64,000 bases of DNA from Roseovarius faecimaris (GTDB taxonomy: Bacteria; Pseudomonadota; Alphaproteobacteria; Rhodobacterales; Rhodobacteraceae): positions 2,362,501-2,426,500 of the forward strand of contig NZ_CP034348.1 in NCBI RefSeq assembly GCF_009762325.1. The letters run 5' to 3'. The position numbers and the translations under genes were made by a program. A model generated the notes under the pieces. The model was not told where the DNA came from, did not search any database, and saw nothing but the letters and a program-made list of their open reading frames with translations. Positions 28,257-36,934 of this stretch are shown one piece after another; positions within the stretch are counted from its first letter, which is position 1, and every line of letters starts with the position of its first letter.

Positions 28257-30077
28257 ATGTTTCAGCTTCCCACGCCCGTTTATGACGCCACCGCCGGGTC
28301 CGGCCCGGATAATCTCGGCGATCTGCCGGAATGGGACCTGAGCGATCTCTATACGGGCGAAGACGCAGCCGAGCTCAAACGCGATCTGGACTGGCTGGAA
28401 ACGGCCTGTGCCGAATTTGCCGCCGACTACGAGGGTAAACTCGCCGATCTGGACGCCGCGGGCCTGCTGGAATGCATCCGGCGCGACGAAAAGATCAGCG
28501 GGATCGCCGGGCGGATCATGTCGTTTGCCGGTCTGCGCTATTATCAGAACACCACCGATGGCGCGCGCACCAAGTTCCTCTCCGACTGCCAGGAAAAGAT
28601 CACCACCTACACCACGCCGCTTGTCTTCTTCACGCTGGAGCTGAACCGTCTGGACGATACGGCACTTGACGCGATGCTGGCCGAGAACGTGGATCTGGCC
28701 CGCTATGCCCCTGTTCTGCGCCGCATCCGGGCCATGAAACCCTATCAGCTTTCCGACGAGTTGGAGAAATTCCTGCATGATCTGGGCGTTGTGGGCGACG
28801 CCTGGGAGCGGCTCTTTGACGAAACCATCGCGGGGCTGAGCTTTACCGTCGATGGCGAGGAGATGGGCATCGAGGCCACGCTCAACCTTCTGACCGAGCA
28901 GGACCGCGCCAAGCGCGAGGCCGCCACGCGCGAACTGGCCCGGGTCTTTGGCGAAAATATCCGGATCTTCTCGCGCGTGCACAATACCGGGGCCAAGGAA
29001 AAAGAGGTCATCGACCGCTGGCGCGGCATGCCCACTGCCCAGACCGGCCGCCACCTGAGCAACGACGTGGAACCCGAGGTTGTCGAGGCCCTGCGCGATG
29101 CCGTTGTTGCGGCCTACCCCAAGCTCAGCCACCGCTATTACGAGCTCAAGCGCAAATGGCTCGGCCTCGACCGGATGCAGGTCTGGGACCGCAACGCGCC
29201 CCTGCCCATCGAAGACACCAGGACCGTCGACTGGCCCAGCGCCGAGAAGATCGTGATGGAGGCATATACCTCCTTCGATCCGCGCATGGGCGATCTGGCA
29301 AAACCGTTCTTCTCGGACGGCTGGATCGATGCGGCGGTGAAGCCGGGCAAGGCCCCCGGTGCCTTTGCGCATCCCACGGTGACCGAGGTTCACCCCTATG
29401 TGATGCTCAACTACCTGGGTAAGCCGCGCGATGTCATGACGTTGGCGCATGAGCTGGGGCACGGCGTGCATCAGGTGCTGGCCGCCGGACAGGGCGAGTT
29501 GCTGGCGTCGACCCCCCTGACGCTGGCCGAGACGGCATCGGTCTTTGGTGAAATGCTGACCTTCCGCAAGATGCTCGACGGGGCCAGGACCGAACAGGAG
29601 CGCAAGGTGCTGCTGGCAGGCAAGGTGGAGGACATGATCAACACCGTTGTCCGGCAGATCGCCTTCTATGACTTCGAATGCAAACTGCATGCCGCGCGCC
29701 GCGACGGCGAACTGACACCAGAGGATATCAACGCGCTCTGGATGTCGGTGCAGGCAGAATCCCTGGGCCCGGCTTTTGACTTCGTCGAGGGGTACGAGAC
29801 CTTCTGGGCCTATATCCCGCATTTCGTGCACTCACCCTTCTATGTCTACGCCTACGCCTTTGGCGACGGGCTGGTGAATGCGCTTTATGCCGTCTACGAA
29901 GAAAACCCCGACGGCTTCCAGGACAAGTATTTCGACATGCTCAAAGCCGGCGGATCCAAGCATCACAAAGAGCTTCTCGCCCCGTTCGGCCTTGACGCCT
30001 CGGATCCCAAATTCTGGGACAAGGGTCTGAGCATGATCTCGGGCTTCATCGACGAGCTGGAGGCGATGGAGGGGTGA
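28257..30077 (+). CDS. pepF: Oligoendopeptidase F (M3 family metallopeptidase)
   Basis: 606 residues. The zinc-binding motif HELGH is at residues 398-402 with the third ligand in a downstream TLAETASVFGEML helix; the N-terminal M3 helical domain starts LPEWDLSDLYTGEDAAE. It cuts short cytosolic peptides. The fingerprint of the PepF subfamily rather than thimet oligopeptidase is the length near 600 and AHPTVTEVHPYVMLNYLGK before the metal motif. The next gene starts with GTG overlapping its stop, so pepF and the acetyltransferase are coupled. Confidence 0.94.
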   Translation: MFQLPTPVYDATAGSGPDNLGDLPEWDLSDLYTGEDAAELKRDLDWLETACAEFAADYEGKLADLDAAGLLECIRRDEKISGIAGRIMSFAGLRYYQNTTDGARTKFLSDCQEKITTYTTPLVFFTLELNRLDDTALDAMLAENVDLARYAPVLRRIRAMKPYQLSDELEKFLHDLGVVGDAWERLFDETIAGLSFTVDGEEMGIEATLNLLTEQDRAKREAATRELARVFGENIRIFSRVHNTGAKEKEVIDRWRGMPTAQTGRHLSNDVEPEVVEALRDAVVAAYPKLSHRYYELKRKWLGLDRMQVWDRNAPLPIEDTRTVDWPSAEKIVMEAYTSFDPRMGDLAKPFFSDGWIDAAVKPGKAPGAFAHPTVTEVHPYVMLNYLGKPRDVMTLAHELGHGVHQVLAAGQGELLASTPLTLAETASVFGEMLTFRKMLDGARTEQERKVLLAGKVEDMINTVVRQIAFYDFECKLHAARRDGELTPEDINALWMSVQAESLGPAFDFVEGYETFWAYIPHFVHSPFYVYAYAFGDGLVNALYAVYEENPDGFQDKYFDMLKAGGSKHHKELLAPFGLDASDPKFWDKGLSMISGFIDELEAMEG

Positions 30078-30547
30078 CACTCGGGCTTGTGCTCTCCCCC
30101 CTGCCCCGCAGCCAGGTGCAGGAGGTGGCGCATCTGAAGCTGCCCGGGCATCAGCGCGATTTCGTGGGGGACATCGCCGAGATGACCGACGAGCCGGATC
30201 TGATACAGGACTTCCATATCGCCCGTGCGGGCACGGAGGCGGTGGGGTTTTTCAAGATCGACCGGGATTTTTCGCGCCGGATTGCACGGCTGCCCGCCGG
30301 GGCGCATGCCCTGCGCGGGTTGCTGATCGGCGGGCAGTATCAGGGGCGCGGGTATGGGCACGCACTGCTCTCGCAGCTTGGGGCATATGTGGCGGGGCAC
30401 TACGACATCGACGCGCTCTGGTTGTCGGTGGATGAAAGCAACGCTGCGGCGGCCACGCTTTATGGCAGGTGCGGCTGGCACATCGAGGGCGCACCGCATC
30501 AGGGCCGTGTCGGGCCAGAGATCGTCATGCGCCTGCCCGCGAGATAG
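30074..30547 (+). CDS. GNAT family N-acetyltransferase
   Basis: 157 residues from a GTG at 30074 that overlaps the pepF stop. The acetyl-CoA-binding motif A is LRGLLIGGQYQGRGYGHALL (Q/RxxGxG/A form GQYQGRGYG), followed by LWLSVDESNAAAATLYGRCGW, the usual motif B. Substrate unknown; the coupling with a peptidase and the family leave peptide or amino acid N-acetylation possible. Cytoplasmic. Confidence 0.9.
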   Translation: MTLGLVLSPLPRSQVQEVAHLKLPGHQRDFVGDIAEMTDEPDLIQDFHIARAGTEAVGFFKIDRDFSRRIARLPAGAHALRGLLIGGQYQGRGYGHALLSQLGAYVAGHYDIDALWLSVDESNAAAATLYGRCGWHIEGAPHQGRVGPEIVMRLPAR

Positions 30548-30550
30548 ATC

Positions 30551-30802
30551 ATGCCAGAGACCCCACCTGACAAGACCGCAACGCGCCGCTCGCTCAGATC
30601 CCGGTTCAAGCGTGCCCTTGTCCGCATCCGCCGGACCGTGCCGCCCGGTTTGCGGCTTGTTGCCGGGCTTGTGCTGATCGGACTTGGATTTCTGGGATTC
30701 CTGCCGGTGCTGGGCTTCTGGATGATTCCGCTGGGACTGGCCGTCGCGATGCTCGACATTCTGCCGATCTGGCGCTGGCTCAAAACCCGCTACTTCAGCT
30801 GA
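30551..30802 (+). CDS. Small basic membrane protein
   Basis: 83 residues. The N-terminal 35 residues are strongly basic (RRSLRSRFKRALVRIRR); two closely spaced hydrophobic segments follow (LVAGLVLIGLGFLGFLPVLG and MIPLGLAVAMLDILPIW), likely a hairpin in the inner membrane with the basic end inside. It starts 3 bases after the acetyltransferase stop, so it belongs to the pepF transcription unit. The last 13 bases overlap the convergent zinc-finger gene. Function unknown. Confidence 0.75.
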   Translation: MPETPPDKTATRRSLRSRFKRALVRIRRTVPPGLRLVAGLVLIGLGFLGFLPVLGFWMIPLGLAVAMLDILPIWRWLKTRYFS

Positions 30803-31059
30803 CTGTCCTTCGAGCCGCGCCGGTTGATCCCCCCGCGCGCCTGATAGGCCGCATCGCGCTCCTGCATGCAGTCAATGCAGAGCTTCACGCCCGGGATGGC
30901 CTCGCGCCGTGCCTGCGGGATTTCCTCGTCACATTCCGCGCAATGGGTCAGGCTTTCGCCTTCGGGACGCGGGCGTGCCTTCAGCCGCTTCAGCTCATCC
31001 TCGATCGAGGCTTCGATCTGTTCGCTCACCGCGCCATCGCGGGCCCATCCGGTTGCCAT
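30790..31059 (-). CDS. DksA/TraR C4-type zinc finger protein
   Basis: 89 residues. The C4 finger uses Cys40, Cys43, Cys61 and Cys64 (HCAECDEEIPQARREAIPG, then LCIDCMQERD), the DksA/TraR signature, preceded by a short coiled coil (QIEASIEDELKRLKAR). Small DksA-like proteins bind the RNA polymerase secondary channel; without the long coiled coil of DksA the effect here is uncertain. AAGGAGAAC lies upstream of the ATG at 31059. Confidence 0.9.
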   Translation of the reverse strand: MATGWARDGAVSEQIEASIEDELKRLKARPRPEGESLTHCAECDEEIPQARREAIPGVKLCIDCMQERDAAYQARGGINRRGSKDSQLK

Positions 31060-31157
31060 GGTCGTTCTCCTTCACACCCGCAACATATGTGCACTGCCCC
31101 TCCATGTGCAATCCCCGCCCCGGGCGAGGCTGGCCGCAAGGTCAGACGAGCGCCGGA

Positions 31158-32189
31158 TCAGGGCTGCGCCGTCAGCACCATATAGTTCTGAAACGCACGT
31201 TCCCCCGATTGCGCCTGCGCGATCATCCCCTTGAGCACCGAAATCGCCGTGGGCGAGGATGTCGGCACCGCATGGTTCAGCCCCTCGCCATCGCCAAGTG
31301 CCGTGAAGTCGATCACTTTCACATCGAGGCCCGCCACCGCCTCCGGGCTGTCGATCACCCCCAGTCGCGGCTTGCGCCCGGTGATAAACCCGGCGAGCCC
31401 CAGCGCGCGATCCTCGCGGGAGATGAACATCAGGAAGGGCTGCGGCAACCGGCCAATCGCCTCGGCCTGACGGCGGAAAACATCCGGGTCGATATCCGGC
31501 GACATCAGGATCACCGAGGAAATCCGCGACAAGAGCCGCCTGTCACCCTTGAGCGCGGCCTGGCGCATGGTCTCCATCACAAGGTGCGAGCCCATCGAAT
31601 GCGCCACCAGAGTGACCTTGTCCTGCGGCCCGCGCGTGAGCGATTTCAGCAACAGTTCCAGATCGTCCCGCGCATAAAGAACACTGTCGCGATCGTAGAC
31701 ATAGCCGCGCGGATCGCCCGCGGACGGCCAGGAAAACAGCACCGACGGCAGGCCCGAGTTGAAGTCATGCTGAATCTGCGCCAGCCGGTACATCGCCTCG
31801 GACAGGGTGTTGTTATAGCCATGCACAAAGACAAGCACCTCGCGCGCGGTCTGGCCTTTCTTGACCGCATTCACAAAGCCCGGGTTGCCTTCGTAGACCT
31901 CAGTCTCGGTCACAACGAAATCGGTCGCCGGGTCAGGCGGGCCTTCATGCCATTCGATATTGCCCACCCGGTGTGTCGGCGGGATCGAGATTGCCGCCCG
32001 AAAATAACGGATACCGGCGTTGCGCGGCTCGCCAAAGGACGGGCCGGTGCGGTCGAGCGCCCGCTCGGTCGCGATGTAAATCTGCTCGATGGTCGCCTCG
32101 GGGATCGCGGCCGCACGTTGCGCGGACTGGCGCGGCGCGCAGGCCACAAGCGCGACAGCCAACAGCGTCAGAAGCGCGAAACACGTCAT
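31158..32189 (-). CDS. DUF900-type alpha/beta hydrolase lipoprotein
   Basis: 343 residues if the ATG at 32189 is used. The N terminus is a lipoprotein signal (MTCFALLTLLAVALVACAP) with lipobox LVAC. Alpha/beta hydrolase elements: VLVFVHGYNNTLSEAMYRLA and the serine elbow VAHSMGSHLVMET, as in the DUF900 esterase-like family. Substrate unknown; envelope-located. A GTG at 32219 has a better spaced GGAAGAGG, but that sequence is the 3' arm of the rpoH terminator, so I prefer the ATG. Confidence 0.87.
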   Translation of the reverse strand: MTCFALLTLLAVALVACAPRQSAQRAAAIPEATIEQIYIATERALDRTGPSFGEPRNAGIRYFRAAISIPPTHRVGNIEWHEGPPDPATDFVVTETEVYEGNPGFVNAVKKGQTAREVLVFVHGYNNTLSEAMYRLAQIQHDFNSGLPSVLFSWPSAGDPRGYVYDRDSVLYARDDLELLLKSLTRGPQDKVTLVAHSMGSHLVMETMRQAALKGDRRLLSRISSVILMSPDIDPDVFRRQAEAIGRLPQPFLMFISREDRALGLAGFITGRKPRLGVIDSPEAVAGLDVKVIDFTALGDGEGLNHAVPTSSPTAISVLKGMIAQAQSGERAFQNYMVLTAQP

Positions 32190-32220
32190 GCTCGACTTGG
32201 GATAATGGATACCAGGCACT

Positions 32221-32252
32221 GAAAAAGCCTCTTCCTGACAATGGAAGAGGCT
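32221..32252 (-). terminator. Rho-independent terminator of rpoH
   Basis: Perfect 10-bp stem AGCCTCTTCC (32226-32235) / GGAAGAGGCT (32243-32252) with a 7-base loop. On the minus strand it is followed by TTTTTC. It is 60 bases after the rpoH stop at 32313 and immediately before the lipoprotein hydrolase start. Confidence 0.92.
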
Positions 32253-32312
32253 TATCTGGTTTCGCGGCTCAGGAAAAGCCCGGCGCGTATCCCGTGGATA
32301 CAGGAAAACGAT

Positions 32313-33209
32313 CTAGGCGCTGGTCAGCATACCCTTCTCCTGGGCCAAGCTACGCATACGCTTTTGCAGTTTTTCAAAGGCGCGGACCTCGATCTGGCGA
32401 ATACGCTCGCGGCTGACATCATACTGCCCGCTGAGATCCTCCAGCGTCACCGCCTGATCGCTCAGCCGACGCTGGGTCAGGATATCGCGCTCGCGGTCAT
32501 TGAGCACGTCCATCGCCTCGGCCAGCAGCTCCCGCCGCGCCTCCAGCTCATCGCGCGCCTCGTAGTCGCCCGCCTGGTCGGCATCCTCATCTTCCAGCCA
32601 GTCCTGCCATTGCATCGTGCCTTCGCCTTCGCTGCCCACGGTGGCATTCAGCGACGCATCCCCGCCCGACATCCGGCGGTTCATGCTGACGACTTCATCC
32701 TCGGTCACGCCAAGGTCATGCGCGATCTGCTTGACATTATCGGGGTGCAAATCCCCCTCTTCCAGCGCACCGATACGGGCCTTGGCCTTGCGCAGGTTGA
32801 AAAACAGCTTCTTCTGCGCCGAGGTTGTCCCGAGCTTCACGAGGCTCCAGCTGCGCAGGATATATTCCTGAATGCTGGCGCGGATCCACCACATGGCATA
32901 GGTGGCCAGGCGAAAGCCTTTTTCGGGATCAAACCGCTTGACGGCCTGCATCAGGCCCACATTGGCCTCGGAAATGACCTCGGCCTGCGGCAACCCATAG
33001 CCGCGATAGCCCATGGCGATCTTGGCTGCGAGGCGCAGATGCGACGTGACCATCTTGTGCGCGGCTTCGGTGTCCTGCTCCTCAACCCAGCGCTTGGCCA
33101 GCATATATTCCTCTTCCGGCTCCAGAAGCGGGAATTTGCGAATTTCCTGCATATAGCGGTTCAACCCGCCTTCCGGCGTCGGGGCCGGCAGATTTTTGTA
33201 GTTACTCAT
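32313..33209 (-). CDS. rpoH: RNA polymerase heat-shock sigma factor RpoH (sigma-32)
   Basis: 298 residues from the ATG at 33209, preceded by GGGAGGGACATGAGG; the upstream ATG at 33215 adds two residues. Region 2 contains VTSHLRLAAKIAMGYRGYG and FRLATYAMWWIRASIQEYIL; the RpoH box TSAQKKLFFNLRKAK, which sets RpoH apart from other group sigmas, is intact; region 4.2 has VSRERIRQIEVRAFEKL. It directs transcription of chaperone and protease genes. A candidate promoter is at 33246-33274 and a terminator follows. Many Rhodobacteraceae carry two RpoH genes; whether this is RpoHI or RpoHII cannot be settled here. Confidence 0.95.
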   Translation of the reverse strand: MSNYKNLPAPTPEGGLNRYMQEIRKFPLLEPEEEYMLAKRWVEEQDTEAAHKMVTSHLRLAAKIAMGYRGYGLPQAEVISEANVGLMQAVKRFDPEKGFRLATYAMWWIRASIQEYILRSWSLVKLGTTSAQKKLFFNLRKAKARIGALEEGDLHPDNVKQIAHDLGVTEDEVVSMNRRMSGGDASLNATVGSEGEGTMQWQDWLEDEDADQAGDYEARDELEARRELLAEAMDVLNDRERDILTQRRLSDQAVTLEDLSGQYDVSRERIRQIEVRAFEKLQKRMRSLAQEKGMLTSA

Positions 33210-33245
33210 CCTCATGTCCCTCCCAATGTTTAGGGGCTTAACATC

Positions 33246-33274
33246 CATATAGGTTGGCGCTAACACCGCTTCAA
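33246..33274 (-). promoter_or_regulatory. Candidate promoter of rpoH
   Basis: On the minus strand TTGAAG (33274-33269) and TATATG (33251-33246) are separated by exactly 17 bases, placing a start about 30 bases ahead of the rpoH ATG at 33209. Each hexamer matches four of six sigma-70 consensus bases. The preceding C gives CTTGAA, which also resembles a sigma-32 -35 element, so autoregulation is possible. Confidence 0.45.
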
Positions 33275-33425
33275 GAGCCATAGCATCGAATGTTAAACGG
33301 GATATGACGGGTTTCCGGTCGGTTTTTAAGGGATGTGACAATCGCTTCACGCAAGCGTGCAAAGCTGTAAAGATGTAACTGACGCATAATCTCAAACCGG
33401 AGAAGAACAAATCACCCATTCCCAG

Positions 33426-34115
33426 GTGGCTGCACCCGATCCCCATATTCACGCGCCAGCCGACCATCGCCGCATCGCGCGTGTTGCGGGAGTATTATAC
33501 CTCGTCATCATCATCTGCGGCGTGTGGAGCGAAGGTTTCGCCCGCGCCAGCCTGATCACACCAGGTGATGCCGCCGCGACACTGGCAGGTTTGAAGACCG
33601 GGCTCGCGCTCTTCAGGCTGAGCCTCGTTGCAGACACTCTCATGGCGCTGGCCGATGTCACCCTGGCGGTCGTGTTTCTCTATCTGCTGGCACCGGTCGG
33701 GTCGTTGCTCGCGCTTCTCGCCACGGCATTGCGGCTTGTGCAAGCTGCCACGATCACGGTCGGCCTTGTGCTGCTGACCGGCATTTTCGCCCTTGTCGAG
33801 CGCGGCGATGCGAACGCGGTCCTGGGGCTGACCGGGATGCACGCCAATGCCTATGACATCGGGCTGATCTTCTTCGGGGCAAACAGCCTGGTCATGGCCA
33901 TTCTTCTGCGCAGGGCGGGGGGTGTCCCAACGGCGCTTTGCTGGGCAATTGCCGCATCGGGGCTGGTTTACCTCACTGGCAGTTACCTGCGCCTGCTTGT
34001 CCCGCCGCTTCATGCAGGGTTTCAGATCGCCTATCTGTTGCCCCTTCTGGCCGAAACGGCGCTTTGCCTGTGGCTGCTGATCGTGGGGCGCGTCTATCCT
34101 GCCGCGTCGCGCTGA
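33426..34115 (+). CDS. DUF4386 family membrane protein
   Basis: 229 residues from a GTG at 33426; the only Shine-Dalgarno-like run (GGAGAA) is about 22 bases upstream, so the start is uncertain. Six or so membrane spans; the N-terminal RRIARVAGVLYLVIIICGVWSEGF and central LLALLATALRLVQAATI are typical of DUF4386, a family of unknown function often next to regulators. It is divergent from rpoH. Its 3' end overlaps the rluD 3' end by 22 bases. Confidence 0.87.
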   Translation: MAAPDPHIHAPADHRRIARVAGVLYLVIIICGVWSEGFARASLITPGDAAATLAGLKTGLALFRLSLVADTLMALADVTLAVVFLYLLAPVGSLLALLATALRLVQAATITVGLVLLTGIFALVERGDANAVLGLTGMHANAYDIGLIFFGANSLVMAILLRRAGGVPTALCWAIAASGLVYLTGSYLRLLVPPLHAGFQIAYLLPLLAETALCLWLLIVGRVYPAASR

Positions 34116-35134
34116 TCGCGCAGCGCCGCAATCAGATCCGCCATATCGGCAGGCATCGGGGCCTCGAACCGCAGGGTTTCGCCTGTCACCGGGTGTTCAA
34201 AGCCCAGAACGGCGGCATGCAGCGCCTGCCGCGAGAACCCTGCCACCGCATCGAGAGCGCGCTGTGTCAGCGCCCTGAGCGGCAATTTACGCCGCCCGCC
34301 ATAGACCGGATCGCCGATCAGCCCATGCCCCACATGCGCCATATGCACCCTGATCTGATGGGTGCGGCCGGTCTCCAGCCAGCATTCCACGAGGGCGGCG
34401 CAGGCAGGCGCACCAAAGCTCTCCACCACCCGCGCACGGGTCACCGCGTGGCGGCCACCGTCAAAGAGTACCGCTTGTTTCTGCCGGTCGGTCTTGTGCC
34501 GGGCGAGTTGCGTCGTGATCTTCAGGATATTGCCCGCCTCGAACGTCGCGCCGCGAATGCCCCTGAGCCGGGGATCGTTCCCATCGGGCACCCCATAGAC
34601 CACCGCCGCGTATTGCCGCTCAACACTATGGGCCTCGAACTGCGCCGCTAATCCATGATGTGCCGCGTCTGACTTGGCAACCACAAGTAACCCACTGGTA
34701 TCCTTGTCGATCCGGTGCACGACACCGGGCCGTTTGGCCCCGCCCACACCTGACAGGCTCTCGCCGCAATGATGCAACAGCGCATTGACAAGAGTGCCCG
34801 ACGGCGTGCCGGGGGCCGGATGCACCACCATGCCTGCCGGTTTGTTGATCACGATGAGATCGGCATCCTCATACACCACATCAAGCGGGATCGGCTCCGG
34901 CCCGATATGGCTCTCTTCGGCCTCTGGCACGGTGATCTCGACCACGTCCCCTTCCGCCACCCGCGCCTTGGGGTTGACCTCGACCGAGCCGTTCACACGC
35001 ACCTGCCCGTCACCAATCAGCCGCGCCAGCCGCGTCCGCGACAGATGCGCCCCCTCTGGCACATCGCGCGAAAGCGCCTTATCAAGGCGCGGCGGCGGGT
35101 CGGCCGCGATGGTAATGCTCAGAGCGGTGCGCAT
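34094..35134 (-). CDS. rluD: RluD-type 23S rRNA pseudouridine synthase
   Basis: 346 residues from the ATG at 35134. An N-terminal S4 domain (SRTRLARLIGDGQVRVNGSV) precedes the pseudouridine synthase domain, with the catalytic Asp in GVVHRIDKDTSGLLVVAKSD and later ECWLETGRTHQIRVHMAHVG. RluD modifies U1911/1915/1917 in helix 69; RluC-like specificity cannot be excluded. Its start codon overlaps the start region of the divergent gene at 35136, so the two mRNAs must overlap at their 5' ends. Confidence 0.93.
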   Translation of the reverse strand: MRTALSITIAADPPPRLDKALSRDVPEGAHLSRTRLARLIGDGQVRVNGSVEVNPKARVAEGDVVEITVPEAEESHIGPEPIPLDVVYEDADLIVINKPAGMVVHPAPGTPSGTLVNALLHHCGESLSGVGGAKRPGVVHRIDKDTSGLLVVAKSDAAHHGLAAQFEAHSVERQYAAVVYGVPDGNDPRLRGIRGATFEAGNILKITTQLARHKTDRQKQAVLFDGGRHAVTRARVVESFGAPACAALVECWLETGRTHQIRVHMAHVGHGLIGDPVYGGRRKLPLRALTQRALDAVAGFSRQALHAAVLGFEHPVTGETLRFEAPMPADMADLIAALRDQRDAAG

Positions 35135-35135
35135 G

Positions 35136-35447
35136 ATGTCTGACAATCTGGACCCTCAACCGGTTGATCCCGGGCTGGTGAAATACCTGCGCCTTCTGGT
35201 GACGGTGCTCACTGTCACGATGATCGCGGGTTTTCTAGTCATCGTGGTGCTGTTTGTCACGAAATTCTCGGATGCTTTCGGCGGGCCAGACCTGCCCGGC
35301 GAGGTGGTTTTGCCCGAAGGGACCGAGGCCCAGGCCTTTACCCGCGCCGCCGACTGGTTTGCCATCGTGACCACTGACAACCGCATCCTGATCTATGATC
35401 TTGACGGGCAATTGATGCAGGAAATCGCTGTGACATCAGCGCAGTAG
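35136..35447 (+). CDS. DUF6476-like small membrane protein
   Basis: 103 residues from ATG 35136 (another ATG sits directly before it). One membrane span at about residues 19-43 (LLVTVLTVTMIAGFLVIVVL), then a small periplasmic domain (LPEGTEAQAFTRAADWFAIV) ending DLDGQLMQEIAV. This architecture recurs beside rluD in Rhodobacteraceae; the DUF number is from memory. Function unknown. It is divergent from rluD with essentially no intergenic space. Confidence 0.75.
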   Translation: MSDNLDPQPVDPGLVKYLRLLVTVLTVTMIAGFLVIVVLFVTKFSDAFGGPDLPGEVVLPEGTEAQAFTRAADWFAIVTTDNRILIYDLDGQLMQEIAVTSAQ

Positions 35448-35469
35448 CAGCCGTTTCTGAGGGGGTGGG

Positions 35470-35546
35470 TGGTACCGCCTCCCCGGCTTGAACGGGGGAC
35501 CTCTGGATCCACAATCCAGCGCTCTAACCAACTGAGCTAAGGCGGC
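35470..35546 (-). tRNA. tRNA-His (GTG anticodon), alphaproteobacterial type
   Basis: On the minus strand the acceptor GCCGCCT (35546-35540) pairs with AGGCGGT (35480-35474), giving a G1:U72 wobble; discriminator A73 and CCA follow to 35470. Anticodon stem CTGGA/TCCAG encloses TTGTGGA with GTG at 35512-35510; the T arm is CCCCG-TTCAAGC-CGGGG. There is no base-paired G-1: the C73 normally opposite G-1 is A73, as described for alphaproteobacterial tRNA-His. Confidence 0.93.
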
Positions 35547-35625
35547 ACTGACGGGTGAATTAGCTTTAGCGGCGCGATAATGCAAGCCTCAAGCGGCAGG
35601 AAATGTGCAAGTTTCGGCGTGGGCG

Positions 35626-36825
35626 TCAGAACGTCAGACGGAAGCCCGTACCGATCACCCAGCCGTCATTGTCATCGCCCGGTGTACCCAGCCCGCCATC
35701 GCCCAGATCCTCGCTGAATTCGGTCATCGACACGAAGCCGAAGATCGACGCATCCATACCGGGCTGTCGCCCATAGCGCTCGGCCGCAGGCGCAGCGGGC
35801 CCCGGCGGGGTGATGTCACGCGAGGCAGGGCCAGTGAGCGAATAGCTCGCCGCAAGGGTCAGGGCCTGCAACTGCTCCTTGCCGCCAAGCGCCGCGTTCT
35901 CGTCGTCGATATTCTCGCCCGAGAGGTAATGCACGCTCAGCCCATAGCGTCCGGTTTCGTATTTCACCCCGATATCATAGGCTTGACCGTCGGTCAGCCC
36001 GCCCGCGCTCCCGCTGGTCTCGGAATAGGATCCGCCCACGGAGAGCGCGCCAAAGCCAAGCGACAGGCCCAGACCCCAATATTCGGGCGAACCTGCGGTG
36101 CTGTCCGCCAGGCCCCATTTCGCCGAAACTGCGGCATCCACCGCGCCGAAACTGCGGGTATAGTTGGCCCCGACATCGATGAAATCCTCACGGCCCAGCG
36201 CGGTGCTCGGCCCGTCGGGCGCATAGCTCAGGCCCAGTTGCAGGCCCGAGATGCGCGGGCTGTAATAGCTCAGCCGCAGGCCGGTCTCATCGCGCATATT
36301 GGACGCATATGTGCTGCCCAGCGTGCCCCGGATCAGGTCGTCGCCCACCTGTGAGGTGCTGTGAACATTGGAAAATTGCAGCAGCGAAGGCAGAACGGCG
36401 GCGCTGATATTCGCGTTGTTCACCTCGGGGCCAAAGCTGACCGGCGCGCCCATGTGCATGTGGTTGCCGGGCGTGTCCGTCTTGCCGAATTGCAGCGTGC
36501 CAAAGCCGCCCTTGAGATAGAGCGCCGCTTCGTCGGCCACCACCCCGGCATTGCGTTCGCCGAGATGGGCATCAAGCTCGAAATTCCCGCCGAAGCTCAG
36601 CCCGTTATCCAGTGTCAGCGCGGGGGCGACGAACACCCGGCCCGACGCGACGGCGTCGGCGCCTTCGAAATCGCTCGCCGTGGCGCTGTCATATGAGACA
36701 TAGCCAAAGAATTGCTCATACTCGGCGCCCAGCCCCAGCTCCCATTCGCCCGCCGTGGCTGGCGCGGCCAGAAGGCAGAGCGCGCTCAGCGCCGCTGTGG
36801 TTTTGCCATTTGTTGTCAATGCCAT
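35626..36825 (-). CDS. Outer-membrane porin (general Gram-negative porin type)
   Basis: 399 residues. Signal peptide MALTTNGKTTAALSALCLLAAPATA is cut before GEWELGLG. The mature protein is a run of alternating amphipathic strands (GLRLSYYSPRISGLQLGLSY, AYDIGVKYETGRYGLSVHYL) and ends in FRLTF, the C-terminal Phe needed by the BAM complex. The GTLQFGKTDTPGNHMHMG segment matches porin loops of Rhodobacter-type porins. Pore specificity is unknown. A Pro-rich insert (SRDITPPGPAAPAAERYG) near the C terminus is unusual. Confidence 0.87.
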   Translation of the reverse strand: MALTTNGKTTAALSALCLLAAPATAGEWELGLGAEYEQFFGYVSYDSATASDFEGADAVASGRVFVAPALTLDNGLSFGGNFELDAHLGERNAGVVADEAALYLKGGFGTLQFGKTDTPGNHMHMGAPVSFGPEVNNANISAAVLPSLLQFSNVHSTSQVGDDLIRGTLGSTYASNMRDETGLRLSYYSPRISGLQLGLSYAPDGPSTALGREDFIDVGANYTRSFGAVDAAVSAKWGLADSTAGSPEYWGLGLSLGFGALSVGGSYSETSGSAGGLTDGQAYDIGVKYETGRYGLSVHYLSGENIDDENAALGGKEQLQALTLAASYSLTGPASRDITPPGPAAPAAERYGRQPGMDASIFGFVSMTEFSEDLGDGGLGTPGDDNDGWVIGTGFRLTF

Positions 36826-36934
36826 AGCGCTTGGTCGTTGGTCATCTCAAGCCGCTCGGGGTGAGTGGGAGAATGGCGGCCTTTCTACAAATATAGGGCG
36901 AATGCGGGTGTGAGGAAACACCTGTCTGGGAAAC

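Noticed and set aside
27873..29831. 652-codon minus-strand frame across the ligase end and pepF
   Set aside because: It overlaps two clear enzymes with intact catalytic motifs and has no recognisable domain.
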